Shown in pieces: positions 27,953 through 37,154 of a DNA stretch of 64,000 nt. This DNA is from Alistipes sp. (lineage in GTDB: Bacteria > Bacteroidota > Bacteroidia > Bacteroidales > Rikenellaceae). The stretch covers positions 1-64,000 of the forward strand of contig JAFXFM010000006.1 in assembly GCA_017520545.1 (NCBI GenBank). The letters run 5' to 3'. How positions within the stretch are numbered: position 1 is the stretch's first letter; every line of letters starts with the position of its first letter. The notes beneath the pieces were generated by a model. It made no database searches and was not told the origin of the DNA. It saw nothing but the letters and a program-made list of their open reading frames with translations. A program made the translations under genes and the position numbers.

Positions 27953-28384
27953 ATGAAAAGAATCATTGCACTTTTAAAGGTTTGGGCGCAGAAGCTGCGT
28001 AAGTATATCTCGCCCGTATTTTTGGCACTTTTTGCTGTGTCATTTACGTTGTGGTATATATCGAAGTTGAACTATACCTACACCACCGATTTCGAGATTG
28101 ATGTTAAAATCGATAATAAGCGCATCGACGTTCCGTGTGTGGTTGAGGGTAAGGGTACCACACTTTTCGGCTATGCGTTGTATGTGTCGCGAAGTACATC
28201 TATTCCTCTCACAGAGCTGAAATACGACACAATTCCGGTCTTTGACGATACCGATACAGTAGTGATTAAGAGGTTGGCGCATATCACACCTGCATCGATG
28301 CAGGACGCCCTCTCGGTGCGATTTAGCGATTTAAAGATAATCTCGGTGGGTAAAGTCGAGGATATAGAGCTACCAAAGCAATGA
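27953..28384 (+). CDS. YbbR-like membrane-anchored protein
   Basis: This 143-residue protein has a basic N terminus, one membrane helix (about 20-37) and an extracytoplasmic beta-rich domain. It resembles the YbbR-like proteins encoded just before coaE in other Bacteroidales. The molecular role is not known. Its stop overlaps the coaE start by 4 nt (ATGA), so translation is coupled. Confidence 0.6.
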   Translation: MKRIIALLKVWAQKLRKYISPVFLALFAVSFTLWYISKLNYTYTTDFEIDVKIDNKRIDVPCVVEGKGTTLFGYALYVSRSTSIPLTELKYDTIPVFDDTDTVVIKRLAHITPASMQDALSVRFSDLKIISVGKVEDIELPKQ

Positions 28385-28980
28385 TAAAGGTCGCAATTTG
28401 TGGAGGTATAGGTAGCGGTAAAAGCACTGTCTGTGAGATGTTTGCAGCGCAGGGCGTTGCCGTCTATGACTCCGATTCTCGCGCCAAGGCGTTGATGAAT
28501 GAGTCGGAGCCGTTGCGTAAGGCTATTGTCGAAGCGTTTGGTGAGGAGAGTTATGCCGAGGGCACACTCAATCGTTCATATCTTGCTAACAGAGTCTTTG
28601 CTTCGGAGCAGCAGTTGGCACAACTAAACGCCATTGTTCACCCGGTAGTAAAGGAGGACTTTTTGCGTTGGGCAGAGGTGCAGGAGGGCGATTATTGCAT
28701 TCTGGAGAGTGCAATACTCTTCGAGTCGGGCTTTGATGAGTTGGTAGATAAAACGGTTGCTGTGCTTGCGCCTACGTCGTTGCGTGTGGAGAGAGCGATG
28801 AAGCGAGATGACGCAAATCGTGAACAGATAGAGGCCCGTATGAAGGCTCAGATGAGCGATGATGAGCTGGTGGCTCGTTCCGACTTTGCAATTGTCAATA
28901 TCCATTTGGAGGACGTTGAGAAGGACGTTGCAGAGTTGAATTACCGCTTCAAGATGATGAATAATGGGCAATCTCGATAA
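28381..28980 (+). CDS. coaE: Dephospho-CoA kinase
   Basis: This 199-residue P-loop kinase catalyses the last step of coenzyme A synthesis. Walker A is GGIGSGKST at the N terminus, followed by the typical YDSDSRAK and an IVHPVVKEDF segment. It overlaps its upstream neighbour by 4 nt and the downstream folP by 17 nt. Confidence 0.94.
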   Translation: MIKVAICGGIGSGKSTVCEMFAAQGVAVYDSDSRAKALMNESEPLRKAIVEAFGEESYAEGTLNRSYLANRVFASEQQLAQLNAIVHPVVKEDFLRWAEVQEGDYCILESAILFESGFDELVDKTVAVLAPTSLRVERAMKRDDANREQIEARMKAQMSDDELVARSDFAIVNIHLEDVEKDVAELNYRFKMMNNGQSR

Positions 28981-29800
28981 CATATTGTGGCAGAGGGGCG
29001 TTATGGCGATAGTGAATGCTACGCCCGACTCTTTTTATGCCGCTTCGCGTACGCAATCGCCTATTACTATTGCTGAACGCGTGGAGCAGGCGATAAAAGA
29101 GGGCGCCGCTATAATAGATGTTGGCGGATACTCCTCACGCCCCGATGCGGAGGATGTTGCGGTCGAAGAGGAGTGGCGTAGGGTAGAGATGGCTCTATCG
29201 GCAGCTCGTGAGGTGTCAGCAGATGTAGCTATTTCGATTGATACCTTCCGCTCGGAGATTGTACGTAGAGCTAATGACAACTTCGGCGATATTGTCGTAA
29301 ATGATATAACAGCGGGCGTGGGTGATGTCGAGATGCTTCGAACAGTTGCCGAGCGTAAATTGCCATATATCGCAATGCATATGCGTGGGACGCCCCAAAC
29401 AATGCAACAACAGACTCAATACAACGATGTTGTTGCCGAGGTCGTGGCGGAGTTGCAGAATCGCCTATCGGCAATTGACGAAGCGGGCATAGAGCGTTGC
29501 CGTGTGGCATTGGACCCCGGCTTTGGTTTTGCCAAGACCCTCGAACAGAACTTCGAGTTGCTTGCAGGGTTGCACCGTTTGAAGACGTTGGAGCAACCAC
29601 TGTTGGTAGGCGTATCTCGCAAGTCGATGATCTATAAACCATTGGGCATTACACCCGATGAGGCGTTGAGTGCCACACAGGCAGTGCATTTCGAGGCTTT
29701 GCGACAGGGTGCTACCATATTGCGAGTTCACGATGTAGCCGAGGCGGTGCAGACAATAAAGTTGTACGAAATAGTAGAAAAAAATGATAAAGGTTTCTAA
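28964..29800 (+). CDS. folP: Dihydropteroate synthase
   Basis: This 278-residue TIM-barrel enzyme joins p-aminobenzoate to the pterin in folate synthesis and is the sulfonamide target. Signatures are [51 protein letters not shown] and GVSRKSM. It starts inside coaE (17-nt overlap) and ends inside the next gene (17-nt overlap). Confidence 0.95.
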   Translation: MGNLDNILWQRGVMAIVNATPDSFYAASRTQSPITIAERVEQAIKEGAAIIDVGGYSSRPDAEDVAVEEEWRRVEMALSAAREVSADVAISIDTFRSEIVRRANDNFGDIVVNDITAGVGDVEMLRTVAERKLPYIAMHMRGTPQTMQQQTQYNDVVAEVVAELQNRLSAIDEAGIERCRVALDPGFGFAKTLEQNFELLAGLHRLKTLEQPLLVGVSRKSMIYKPLGITPDEALSATQAVHFEALRQGATILRVHDVAEAVQTIKLYEIVEKNDKGF

Positions 29801-30434
29801 CATAGAGAAGTCGTTTGGCGACTTGAAGGTGTTGCGAGGTGTGTCGCTCGAAGTTAAGGAGGGCGAGATTGTTTCGATTGTTGGCGCAAGTGGTGCGGGC
29901 AAGACAACTCTCTTGCAGATTCTCGGCACGCTCCTGCCAGCCGATGGAGGAGAGGTTGAGATTGCAGGCACAAAAATTTTCGACCTGAACGAGAAGCGCA
30001 CAGCCGAATTTCGCAATCGTCATATCGGCTTTGTGTTTCAGTTCCACAACCTTTTGCCCGAGTTTTCGGCACTCGAAAATGTGATGATGCCGGCACTTAT
30101 TGGCGGCGTGTCGCGCAAGGAGGCAAAGCAGCGCGCTTTGGAGTTGCTCTCGGCGGTTGGCTTGTCGGAGCGAGCTGACCACAAACCGTCGCAACTTTCG
30201 GGTGGTGAGCAACAACGTGTGGCTATTGCGCGAGCTTTGATAAACCGCCCTTCGGTGGTGCTTGCCGACGAGCCTACGGGAAATCTCGATACTCACAATC
30301 GCGATGAAATTCAGCGACTTCTGTTCGATGTTCGCGAGAAGTTCGGACAGACGATAGTTATGGTTACACACGATGAGCGATTAGCAGAAATGGCTGACCG
30401 CAAGATAGTTATGAGCGATGGAGCGATACTCTAA
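29784..30434 (+). CDS. ABC transporter ATP-binding protein, LolD/MacB type
   Basis: This 216-residue ATPase has Walker [11 protein letters not shown]-loop [10 protein letters not shown], signature [15 protein letters not shown], Walker [10 protein letters not shown] and H-switch VMVTHDE. It is closest in form to LolD, the ATPase of the lipoprotein-releasing LolCDE complex. No permease gene is adjacent, as is usual for lolD in Bacteroidetes, so the partner is encoded elsewhere. It has 17-nt overlaps on both sides. Confidence 0.88.
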   Translation: MIKVSNIEKSFGDLKVLRGVSLEVKEGEIVSIVGASGAGKTTLLQILGTLLPADGGEVEIAGTKIFDLNEKRTAEFRNRHIGFVFQFHNLLPEFSALENVMMPALIGGVSRKEAKQRALELLSAVGLSERADHKPSQLSGGEQQRVAIARALINRPSVVLADEPTGNLDTHNRDEIQRLLFDVREKFGQTIVMVTHDERLAEMADRKIVMSDGAIL

Positions 30435-31206
30435 CCTCTCTTTTGATGAGCTACACGACCTGCTCGAGACTCTGCACGATAGGTACAACCGTCGCGAGTT
30501 TATCGAGGCAGACCCTATAAGCATACCTCACTCGTTCGAGCGCACCGAGGATAAGGAAATTGCCGGCTTCCTCGCCGCCACCATTGCGTGGGGCAATCGC
30601 AAGGCGATAGTTAAGAGTGCGCGTCGTATGACCGAGATGATGGATAATGCTCCGTTCGACTTTACGATGAACGCCTCGGAGGAGGATTTGCGACCGCTTT
30701 TGCGCTATGTTCACCGTACCTTCAATGGCGAAGATTTCACCGATTTTGTACTCGCTCTGCGCAATCTCTGCGGTAAGTGGGGTAGCATAGGTGAGGCGGT
30801 ACAGGGGCTCTACGAGCGTGAGGGCTCAATCGAGAGGGTCTTGGCGGAGTTGCGCCGAGAGTTTTTCGAGGTAGAACACTGCTACCACTGCGAAAAACAC
30901 TTCTCGTCGATAGCCAAAGGAGCCTCGTGCAAGCGACTCAATATGTATTTCCGTTGGTTTGTCCGCAACGATAATCGGGGTGTCGATTTCGGCTTGTGGC
31001 AACGTATTCCGCAGTCGTCTTTGTACTTGCCGTTAGATGTTCATACGGGCAATATGGGACGTGCCTTGGGCTTGTTGCAACGCAATTCAAACGATTGGAA
31101 AGCGGTTGCCGAGATTACCGCAGCACTGCGCCAGCACGATGCCGGCGACCCCGTAAAGTACGACTTCGCCCTCTTCGGAGCAGGCATCGAAGGCTTCCTA
31201 AAATAA
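30418..31206 (+). CDS. TIGR02757-family protein
   Basis: This 262-residue protein matches the conserved TIGR02757 family of Bacteroidetes and relatives: [20 protein letters not shown] near 40, [11 protein letters not shown] and [18 protein letters not shown]. The fold is helical and reminiscent of HhH base-excision glycosylases, but no function has been established. It starts inside the upstream ATPase gene and ends 15 nt before the methyltransferase gene. Confidence 0.85.
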   Translation: MERYSNLSFDELHDLLETLHDRYNRREFIEADPISIPHSFERTEDKEIAGFLAATIAWGNRKAIVKSARRMTEMMDNAPFDFTMNASEEDLRPLLRYVHRTFNGEDFTDFVLALRNLCGKWGSIGEAVQGLYEREGSIERVLAELRREFFEVEHCYHCEKHFSSIAKGASCKRLNMYFRWFVRNDNRGVDFGLWQRIPQSSLYLPLDVHTGNMGRALGLLQRNSNDWKAVAEITAALRQHDAGDPVKYDFALFGAGIEGFLK

Positions 31207-31221
31207 CGCAAACGGAAAGTT

Positions 31222-31920
31222 ATGGGCGGTTTTAGGTTCAAGCAGTTTGCAGTAGAGCAAGACGATGTGGCGATGAAAGTTGGCACAGATGGCGTTTTGC
31301 TTGGTGCGTGGGCAGATTGTGAGGGTGCACGTCGCATTCTCGACATCGGCACGGGTACGGGTGTTATCGCCTTGCAAATGGCACAACGTAACGCCACAGC
31401 GCAGATTTCGGCTGTGGAGATTGACGAAACCGCATCGCGACGAGCAAGAGCCAACTTCGATATGTCGCCGTGGGCAGAGCGTCTGCAAGTGGTGCAGGTG
31501 GCAGTGCAACAGTTTGAGCCAACCGAGCAGTTCGACCTCATAATTTCTAATCCTCCATATTTTGTAGATTCGTTGCTTCCGCCAGATGAACGTCGTTCGA
31601 CAGCTCGCCACACTCACGACCTTACGTTCGAGGAGCTGGATAGGGCGGTTTGCAGATTGCTCCACGAAGCTGGCAAATTTGCGATTATCCTACCCGAAGT
31701 TGAATTTGGAAAGTTTTTGATGCTCACGCAGTTGCATTTTGTCCGCCGTTGCAACGTCCACTCGGTAGAAGGGGGCGCAATAAAGCGTGTTATGGGAGAA
31801 TTTGCGAAGCAAAGCACAGCCGAAACAATTTACGAAAATATCGCTATCGAGGTGGCAAAACGTGGCGAGTTTAGCGAGGAGTATCGAGCCTTGACCAAAG
31901 ATTTTTACCTTAAATTTTGA
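31222..31920 (+). CDS. trmN6: tRNA1(Val) adenine-37 N6-methyltransferase
   Basis: This 232-residue class I methyltransferase has the SAM-binding motif LDIGTGTGVIALQMA, an acidic end of strand 2 (SAVEID) and the N6-adenine catalytic motif NPPYF. The start MGGFRFKQFAVEQD and the MKVGTDGVLLGAWA segment are characteristic of TrmN6/YfiC. The promoter of the next gene overlaps its stop codon. Confidence 0.88.
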   Translation: MGGFRFKQFAVEQDDVAMKVGTDGVLLGAWADCEGARRILDIGTGTGVIALQMAQRNATAQISAVEIDETASRRARANFDMSPWAERLQVVQVAVQQFEPTEQFDLIISNPPYFVDSLLPPDERRSTARHTHDLTFEELDRAVCRLLHEAGKFAIILPEVEFGKFLMLTQLHFVRRCNVHSVEGGAIKRVMGEFAKQSTAETIYENIAIEVAKRGEFSEEYRALTKDFYLKF

Positions 31921-31947
31921 TTATCAGCGAGAAATAAACTATCTTCG
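31917..31947 (+). promoter_or_regulatory. Promoter of the DUF4831 gene
   Basis: TTG (31917-31919), 20 nt, then TATCTTCG (31940-31947), one change from the consensus box. The start codon is 20 nt downstream. Confidence 0.5.
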
Positions 31948-31967
31948 TGCTGTAAAATAGTTGAAAA

Positions 31968-32834
31968 ATGAAAAAACTTGTAGCGATTTTGACATTTGTG
32001 GGCGTTGCAATCAGTGGTGTAGCGCAGAATATAACAAAGGCGGGTCTGTATGATATTAAGGGTGCTGACGTTGTGTCGGCGAATACTCCTGTTGTCGTAA
32101 ATGTTTCACTCCGTGTCGTTAAAACCCACTTTACACCGGGTATATATGCCCGTTATGCGCAGGATTGTTTGGGTGAACAGGTTCCTGTTACAGCCAGAAC
32201 AACCGTTGAGTTGTGCGATGGAAGTTTGGCTTTGGGCGAGGTAAAGAAGCCTGCCGCTACAATTAATACCGAATCGGAGCGTCTGTTGTTGCCATTGAAC
32301 AAACTGTCGGCAACACATCAGGAGCCCGCAGAGGCAGCAAAGGCTACTGCCGATATGATATTCTCGTTGCGCAAGAGCCGTATCGACCTTATTACGGGTG
32401 AGGCGGGAGAGAATGTCTTTGGTGCTGGTTTGAAAGCCGCTTTGGAGGAGATAGCCCGACTCGAAAAGGCGTATCTCGAAATGTTCTATGGTACGACTAC
32501 TATTGTCGAGGAGCTCCATACGTTCAATGTTGCAATTACCTCGGCCGATATGGAGTATACGGTATGTCGCTTCAATGAGAAGGAGGGTGTTGTTGCTCTT
32601 GATGATTTGTCGGGCAAACCTATAGTTATTAAGGTTGCAACTGCAAAGGTAGATCCATATCAGACATATCCTGTATTGAAGCAGCCCAAGGGTAAGAATA
32701 GCTGGTTTACGGCGGAGTATTTAGTAGTTCCGCAGTCGAAGTGCGAACTCATTGGTGATGCTACCTTGATGGACACAATCTCTTTTGCATCGCCTCTCTT
32801 TGGCGAGAAGGTTATATCTTGTCGCATTAAGTAA
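31968..32834 (+). CDS. Exported DUF4831-family protein
   Basis: This 288-residue protein has a signal peptide ending near GVAQN (about 20) and a beta-rich body. The order of features (TPVVVNVSLRVVKTHFTPGIYARYAQDCLG, then a LITGE segment, then QTYPVL near the C terminus) fits DUF4831, common in Bacteroidales with no known function. Its TAA stop shares one base with the ATG of the next gene. Confidence 0.75.
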   Translation: MKKLVAILTFVGVAISGVAQNITKAGLYDIKGADVVSANTPVVVNVSLRVVKTHFTPGIYARYAQDCLGEQVPVTARTTVELCDGSLALGEVKKPAATINTESERLLLPLNKLSATHQEPAEAAKATADMIFSLRKSRIDLITGEAGENVFGAGLKAALEEIARLEKAYLEMFYGTTTIVEELHTFNVAITSADMEYTVCRFNEKEGVVALDDLSGKPIVIKVATAKVDPYQTYPVLKQPKGKNSWFTAEYLVVPQSKCELIGDATLMDTISFASPLFGEKVISCRIK

Positions 32835-33451
32835 TGCTCGAACAGAAGAAACGTATTTTGCTGTTTCGTCTTCGTAAGGAGATGAATGGTGCTGCACTCG
32901 ATACTATGCGCTACTTTGGCGAAGACTATGAGCGCAACTATGGTGTGCAGATATATGCCATTCGCAACCTTGCGAAAGAGATGGGTACCGATCACGCCCT
33001 TGCCGAGTATCTCTATGCACAGAATATCCGCGAAGTTCGTCTTGTGGCGTTGTGGATAGCCGATGCCGAGAAGGTCTCGGTTGCGGACTTTGACTTTTGG
33101 GCTTCGGGCATCATAAACTCGGAGGTGGCTGAGCAGGCTTCTCACGCACTTTTGAGCCGTATCGCTGCGGTAACGGAGTTGCTTGACAGGTGGTGCCATT
33201 CGGATAATGCTTTACTTGCCTACTGCGCCCTGCTTGCAGCGGCTCGCAATGGTGGGGTAGCGGCAGAGGTCGTGGTGAAGGCGACTCTGTCGGCGGTAGC
33301 GAGGTTCTCGGATAATCGCCTTGTGGCGCAGGGCGCAACGGCTCTGGCAATAAACCTCCCTGACGAGTCTATAAGGCAACTCCTACAAAATCTTCCCGAC
33401 AACCCAACGTCGAATCTATTGCGCGAGGAGATTGGGTGGCGTATAGAATAG
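32834..33451 (+). CDS. DNA alkylation repair (AlkD-like) HEAT protein
   Basis: This 205-residue all-helical protein is of the AlkD family: MRYFGEDYERNYGVQIYAIR near 17, REVRLVALWIAD, and repeated HEAT-like helices. AlkD glycosylases remove bulky or cationic alkylated bases. This version is shorter than typical AlkD (about 230 residues), and I cannot place all catalytic residues, so activity is inferred from the family. Translation is coupled to DUF4831 through TAATG. Confidence 0.7.
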   Translation: MLEQKKRILLFRLRKEMNGAALDTMRYFGEDYERNYGVQIYAIRNLAKEMGTDHALAEYLYAQNIREVRLVALWIADAEKVSVADFDFWASGIINSEVAEQASHALLSRIAAVTELLDRWCHSDNALLAYCALLAAARNGGVAAEVVVKATLSAVARFSDNRLVAQGATALAINLPDESIRQLLQNLPDNPTSNLLREEIGWRIE

Positions 33452-33486
33452 AAAAGATGACCGATTTTTCGGTCATCTTTTCTATT
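33448..33486. terminator. Strong bidirectional terminator
   Basis: ATAGAAAAGATGACCGA pairs fully with TCGGTCATCTTTTCTAT around a short T loop. It serves the AlkD-like gene and the convergent PHP operon. Confidence 0.9.
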
Positions 33487-33502
33487 GTGTAGCCGCCTAA
33501 AA

Positions 33503-34702
33503 CTACTTAGCAGAGGCTTTGAAGACGATTTTTGGATTCTTGTAACCTACCTCCCACATATTGGCAACGTAGAATGTTACATCCTTATCCTCACCCTCTT
33601 TGTCCTTCGAGACAGAGATTGTGATGGTCTGGAATGCCGGCAATTCGAGAACCTTGCGACCGATACGAATTTTGTAACCCAACGAAGTGGTGTTTGTCAA
33701 GGCATACACCGCAGCGCCCTTTTTGCCTCGAGCGAGGAATTTGCAACTTACTGAAGCCTTGAAAAAGTCCTGCAACAACTCGGCATCGCCTGCGATATTA
33801 CCTGCGCTGTAAGCCAAGGTCATACGCTTTTCCAACGCCTTGCGAATCGACTTTGCACTGTTGTCCTTCGCAAAGATGAGAGTCATTGTGCGGAAGTTGC
33901 CATTCTGACGATAGTGGTTTGTAAGGTTGTGTATATCGGTGCAACCTACCATATAAAGACCCCAATCAACGCAACGCTGCATAGCTTTTGGGTAGAACCA
34001 ATAGCCATTCATAATTTCAACTCCGTCAATCAACTTTTCGTCGAATGCCTTCTGTTCGAACTCGGTGATATCGCACGTCTTGCGGCTCCAACCCGGGTGG
34101 TTTTGGGTGATAAGTGCACCCTGAGCCTTAGCATTGCGCAACGACTGCAACGGATCCACATCGTAGATGGCGTTGTTGTCTGTTGTAAAGAGTGCGTTGA
34201 AGTGGCCGATAGTCTTTGGCTCGCGGGTAATCTCGCACGCAGGGATAATCAGCAGTGCATCGCCATACGCCTTTGCAGCATTTTGTGCAAGTTTTACAGG
34301 AAGGTTCAAATCTGCCAAGATGCCCTCCTCGGTAGCACTCTTGCGAATGACGTTTGCGTTTATCGCCTTCTTTGCCTCGCCTCCGGTGTAGCCCTTCAAG
34401 AATTTGAGCATATTCTGCTCGTGGCGACGATACTCTACGTGGTCGGTCATTGCCATTACGTCCAAACCGTCGTACCAAGCCTCCTTTACTCGCTCCTCGG
34501 GAGTGAGTTGTGCGTCCGAGTAGATGGAATGGGTGTGAAGGTCTGCCTTATAGACGTTCAAACCCTTCACCTGTGGAAGTATAATCTCGATGCGGCGCTG
34601 TGGATTCTGGACGAACGTTACGGTCTCTGGTATCTTCTTCTGGGCAGAGGCGTCGAGAATACACGCGCCCACTAATGCCAAAATCAAAAATAGCCTTTTC
34701 AT
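33503..34702 (-). CDS. Exported PHP-domain phosphoesterase, copy 1
   Basis: This 399-residue protein has a signal peptide ending DASAQ. The PHP metal ligands are all present: DLHTHSIYSD, MTDHVEY, ACEITREP, QNHPGW and CTDIHN. After the catalytic domain comes a conserved C-terminal beta domain ending MWEVGYKNPKIVFK. PHP enzymes hydrolyse phosphomonoesters or diesters; this exported form resembles proteins annotated as Sb-PDE-type phosphodiesterases. It is the last of five tandem paralogues in one minus-strand operon, 18 nt after copy 2. Confidence 0.85.
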   Translation of the reverse strand: MKRLFLILALVGACILDASAQKKIPETVTFVQNPQRRIEIILPQVKGLNVYKADLHTHSIYSDAQLTPEERVKEAWYDGLDVMAMTDHVEYRRHEQNMLKFLKGYTGGEAKKAINANVIRKSATEEGILADLNLPVKLAQNAAKAYGDALLIIPACEITREPKTIGHFNALFTTDNNAIYDVDPLQSLRNAKAQGALITQNHPGWSRKTCDITEFEQKAFDEKLIDGVEIMNGYWFYPKAMQRCVDWGLYMVGCTDIHNLTNHYRQNGNFRTMTLIFAKDNSAKSIRKALEKRMTLAYSAGNIAGDAELLQDFFKASVSCKFLARGKKGAAVYALTNTTSLGYKIRIGRKVLELPAFQTITISVSKDKEGEDKDVTFYVANMWEVGYKNPKIVFKASAK

Positions 34703-34720
34703 AATTTGTCGTTATTAATG

Positions 34721-35911
34721 TTATTCGTCGAGTTCGAGAGTGATTACAGGATTTTTGAAATCCACGTGCCACATATTCTCTGCACGGAATTTCGGGTCGT
34801 CGTATTCACCGGTCTTTTTGTTCTTGCCGATAGTTACTTGCAACGACTTGAATGGCTCCAACTCGTAAGTGGTTCTGCCACGACGCAAGCGGTAAGTGAG
34901 CGACGACATATTTGTAAGCATATAGGTGCGCTGTCCCTTCTTCTCGTTCTCCTTAACCATTTTGCAAGTTACGGCAGCATTCAGGAAGTCGCTGAGCAAC
35001 TGCTCCTGACCAGCCAAATAACCGCATACATATACGAGTGTGCGATCCTCCAACAGAGCGTTCTTAATGGACTTCTCGGTCAATTTCTTCGCAAATACAA
35101 AGGTCATTGTGCGGTAGCAGTCGTGAGTGCCAAAGCGGTATGAGGTCAATACGTGCTCGTCGGTGTTGCCGAACATAGTCAAATTCTCCTCGATACAACG
35201 GCGAACCATCAAAGGGTAGAAATTTTCGCCATTGGCAACCTCTACGCCATCAATCAAGCCCTGCTCGTAGAGTTTTACGTGGCTCTCGCTCTTGTCGGTA
35301 GTACCACGACGATATGAAGGGTGGTTGTGGATAACGATACCGCCCTGCCTTTTAACATTCTTCAATGCTACAAAGAGATCTGGGTCGTAAACATCGTTAA
35401 TATCTTTTAGAAAGAGGCAGTTAAAGTGTCCGAACTCTTTTGGCTCGCGTGCCATCTCGCAACCCTTAATGATAAGCATCGGGAAACCTCTCTGCTTTGC
35501 AGCCGATTCGGCCTCCTTGTGGATAGCGTTGAAGTCTGCCGGAGCGGCATTCAACTGCTTTGCGCTCTTGTATTCGATAGGCTCGCCGCCATTCTGCGGA
35601 GCAGCAACTTTAAACGCCTTCTTAATACCGCTTACACCTTCGTAATGGTCGGTGATAGCGATGATATCCAAACCATCGTACCAAGCCTCCAATACACGTC
35701 CGTCCGGATTTACACGACCGTCAGAGTAGCTGGTGTGAATGTGAAAATCTGCCTTGTAGACGTTGTAGCCATTAACCTGTGGGAGGATAATCTCCTTGCG
35801 CTCGGTAGCTTGACGACCAAAAGGACGATAGGTGTGAGGGATTTTCTTCTGCGCATTAACATTGACGATGCACAAACTTGCAAATAGCAAGAGAATAAAA
35901 CTCTTTTTCAT
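34721..35911 (-). CDS. Exported PHP-domain phosphoesterase, copy 2
   Basis: This 396-residue paralogue starts at the ATG at 35911, which opens a signal peptide (MKKSFILLLFASLCIVNVNA). The reading frame is open further upstream, but that part overlaps copy 3 and is not credible. Metal motifs are intact: DFHIHTSYSD, ITDHYEG, GCEMAREP, HNHPSY and NTDEHVLT. The C-terminal domain ends MWHVDFKNPVITLELDE. It lies 22 nt after copy 3. Confidence 0.85.
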   Translation of the reverse strand: MKKSFILLLFASLCIVNVNAQKKIPHTYRPFGRQATERKEIILPQVNGYNVYKADFHIHTSYSDGRVNPDGRVLEAWYDGLDIIAITDHYEGVSGIKKAFKVAAPQNGGEPIEYKSAKQLNAAPADFNAIHKEAESAAKQRGFPMLIIKGCEMAREPKEFGHFNCLFLKDINDVYDPDLFVALKNVKRQGGIVIHNHPSYRRGTTDKSESHVKLYEQGLIDGVEVANGENFYPLMVRRCIEENLTMFGNTDEHVLTSYRFGTHDCYRTMTFVFAKKLTEKSIKNALLEDRTLVYVCGYLAGQEQLLSDFLNAAVTCKMVKENEKKGQRTYMLTNMSSLTYRLRRGRTTYELEPFKSLQVTIGKNKKTGEYDDPKFRAENMWHVDFKNPVITLELDE

Positions 35912-35933
35912 AAAGTTATCTGTTTTTAGGTTT

Positions 35934-37145
35934 TTATTTTTTGTCGATTTTAAACTCAATAGTAGGGTGCTGATGGTCTGCACACCACATATTGTCAATG
36001 CGGAATTGTGGGTCCGAAATTCTTCCGGTTTTCTTATCCTTTCCAAACGATATGGTTAGGGTGTTGAAAGGCTCCAATACGTGTACAGCACCTCCTCTAC
36101 GTAGGTGATATGTGTAGGACGAAAGGTTTGTGAAGGTGTAGGTGCGACTATCGCCCTTCGAATTCTCCTTTACAAATTGACACTCGACAGAGGCATTTAT
36201 AAACTCCGACAACCACTTCTCTTCGCCAATCAAATCACCACCCGAATATACGAGGGTACGACGCTTCAACAACGCCTCTTTAACCTTCTCTTCGCTACAC
36301 TCCTTTGCGAAAATGATGGTGTGTGTGCGGAAATGACCATTTACGGAGTAGCGATGCGCGGTAAACCCGTGAGCATCGGTACAACCTACCATAAAGTATT
36401 TTCTCTCGATGCAGCGATTTACCATCTGTGGATAGTATCGGTAACCATTCGCTACCTCTATGCCGTCAATCAACCCCGAGTTGTGCACATCCTCGTGCCA
36501 CTCGGTTTCGTATCTCGAAACGTCGCTGGGGTGGTTGTGGAATATAAGACCACCTTGCTCCTTGACCTTTTTGAACGCATCTTTCAACTCGAAGGCGTAG
36601 ATGCTGTTCAAATCCTTTACGAAAATGGCGTTGTAGTGTCCCAGCTTCTCCTTGTTGCGTGCCATTTCGCAACCCTTTATGAGTAACATACCATATCCAC
36701 GGCTGATATTGGTGGACTCAGCCTCCTTGTGAATGGCATTGAAATCAACTTTAAGACCGGGGTCAATGCCATTCTTCGGCATCTTGGTCGAGCCTGGCAC
36801 AACGTAGCGGGTAGGTTTTTTGTTCTTGTTGTAAGGCGCAGTTACCTTGAAGAACTTTCTTACACCGCCGTGGCTTTCGAGGTGGTCGGTGATAGCGAGA
36901 ATATCCATACCCTCGTACCACGCCTCCATTACACGACCCGAAGGATTTACACAGCCGTCAGAGTAAGAGGTGTGAACGTGAAGGTCCGCTTTGTAGCAGT
37001 TGTAGCCCTTCACTTCGGGTGTGATAATCTCGGTGCGACGATTCCACGACTCTTTGCAAGTGTTGTACGTTGCGGGAATCTTCTTCTGAGCTGTGGCAGT
37101 AGCGAGCAGGCCCGATGCTGCCAAAAATAGTAGTAAGCGTTTCAT
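35934..37145 (-). CDS. Exported PHP-domain phosphoesterase, copy 3
   Basis: This 403-residue paralogue has a signal peptide ending TATAQ. Metal motifs are DLHVHTSYSD, ITDHLES, GCEMARN, HNHPSD and CTDAHGFT. Its distinct insert IDPGLKVDFNAIHKEAEST is shared in part with copies 2, 4 and 5. The C terminus is MWCADHQHPTIEFKIDKK. It lies 9 nt after copy 4. Sequence differences around the active site between copies suggest different substrates rather than dosage only (inference). Confidence 0.85.
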   Translation of the reverse strand: MKRLLLFLAASGLLATATAQKKIPATYNTCKESWNRRTEIITPEVKGYNCYKADLHVHTSYSDGCVNPSGRVMEAWYEGMDILAITDHLESHGGVRKFFKVTAPYNKNKKPTRYVVPGSTKMPKNGIDPGLKVDFNAIHKEAESTNISRGYGMLLIKGCEMARNKEKLGHYNAIFVKDLNSIYAFELKDAFKKVKEQGGLIFHNHPSDVSRYETEWHEDVHNSGLIDGIEVANGYRYYPQMVNRCIERKYFMVGCTDAHGFTAHRYSVNGHFRTHTIIFAKECSEEKVKEALLKRRTLVYSGGDLIGEEKWLSEFINASVECQFVKENSKGDSRTYTFTNLSSYTYHLRRGGAVHVLEPFNTLTISFGKDKKTGRISDPQFRIDNMWCADHQHPTIEFKIDKK

Positions 37146-37154
37146 ATAAGTTGT

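Noticed and set aside
35912-36046. 45-residue N-terminal extension of PHP copy 2
   Set aside because: It would overlap copy 3 and hide the signal peptide; the ATG at 35911 opens a standard signal sequence.
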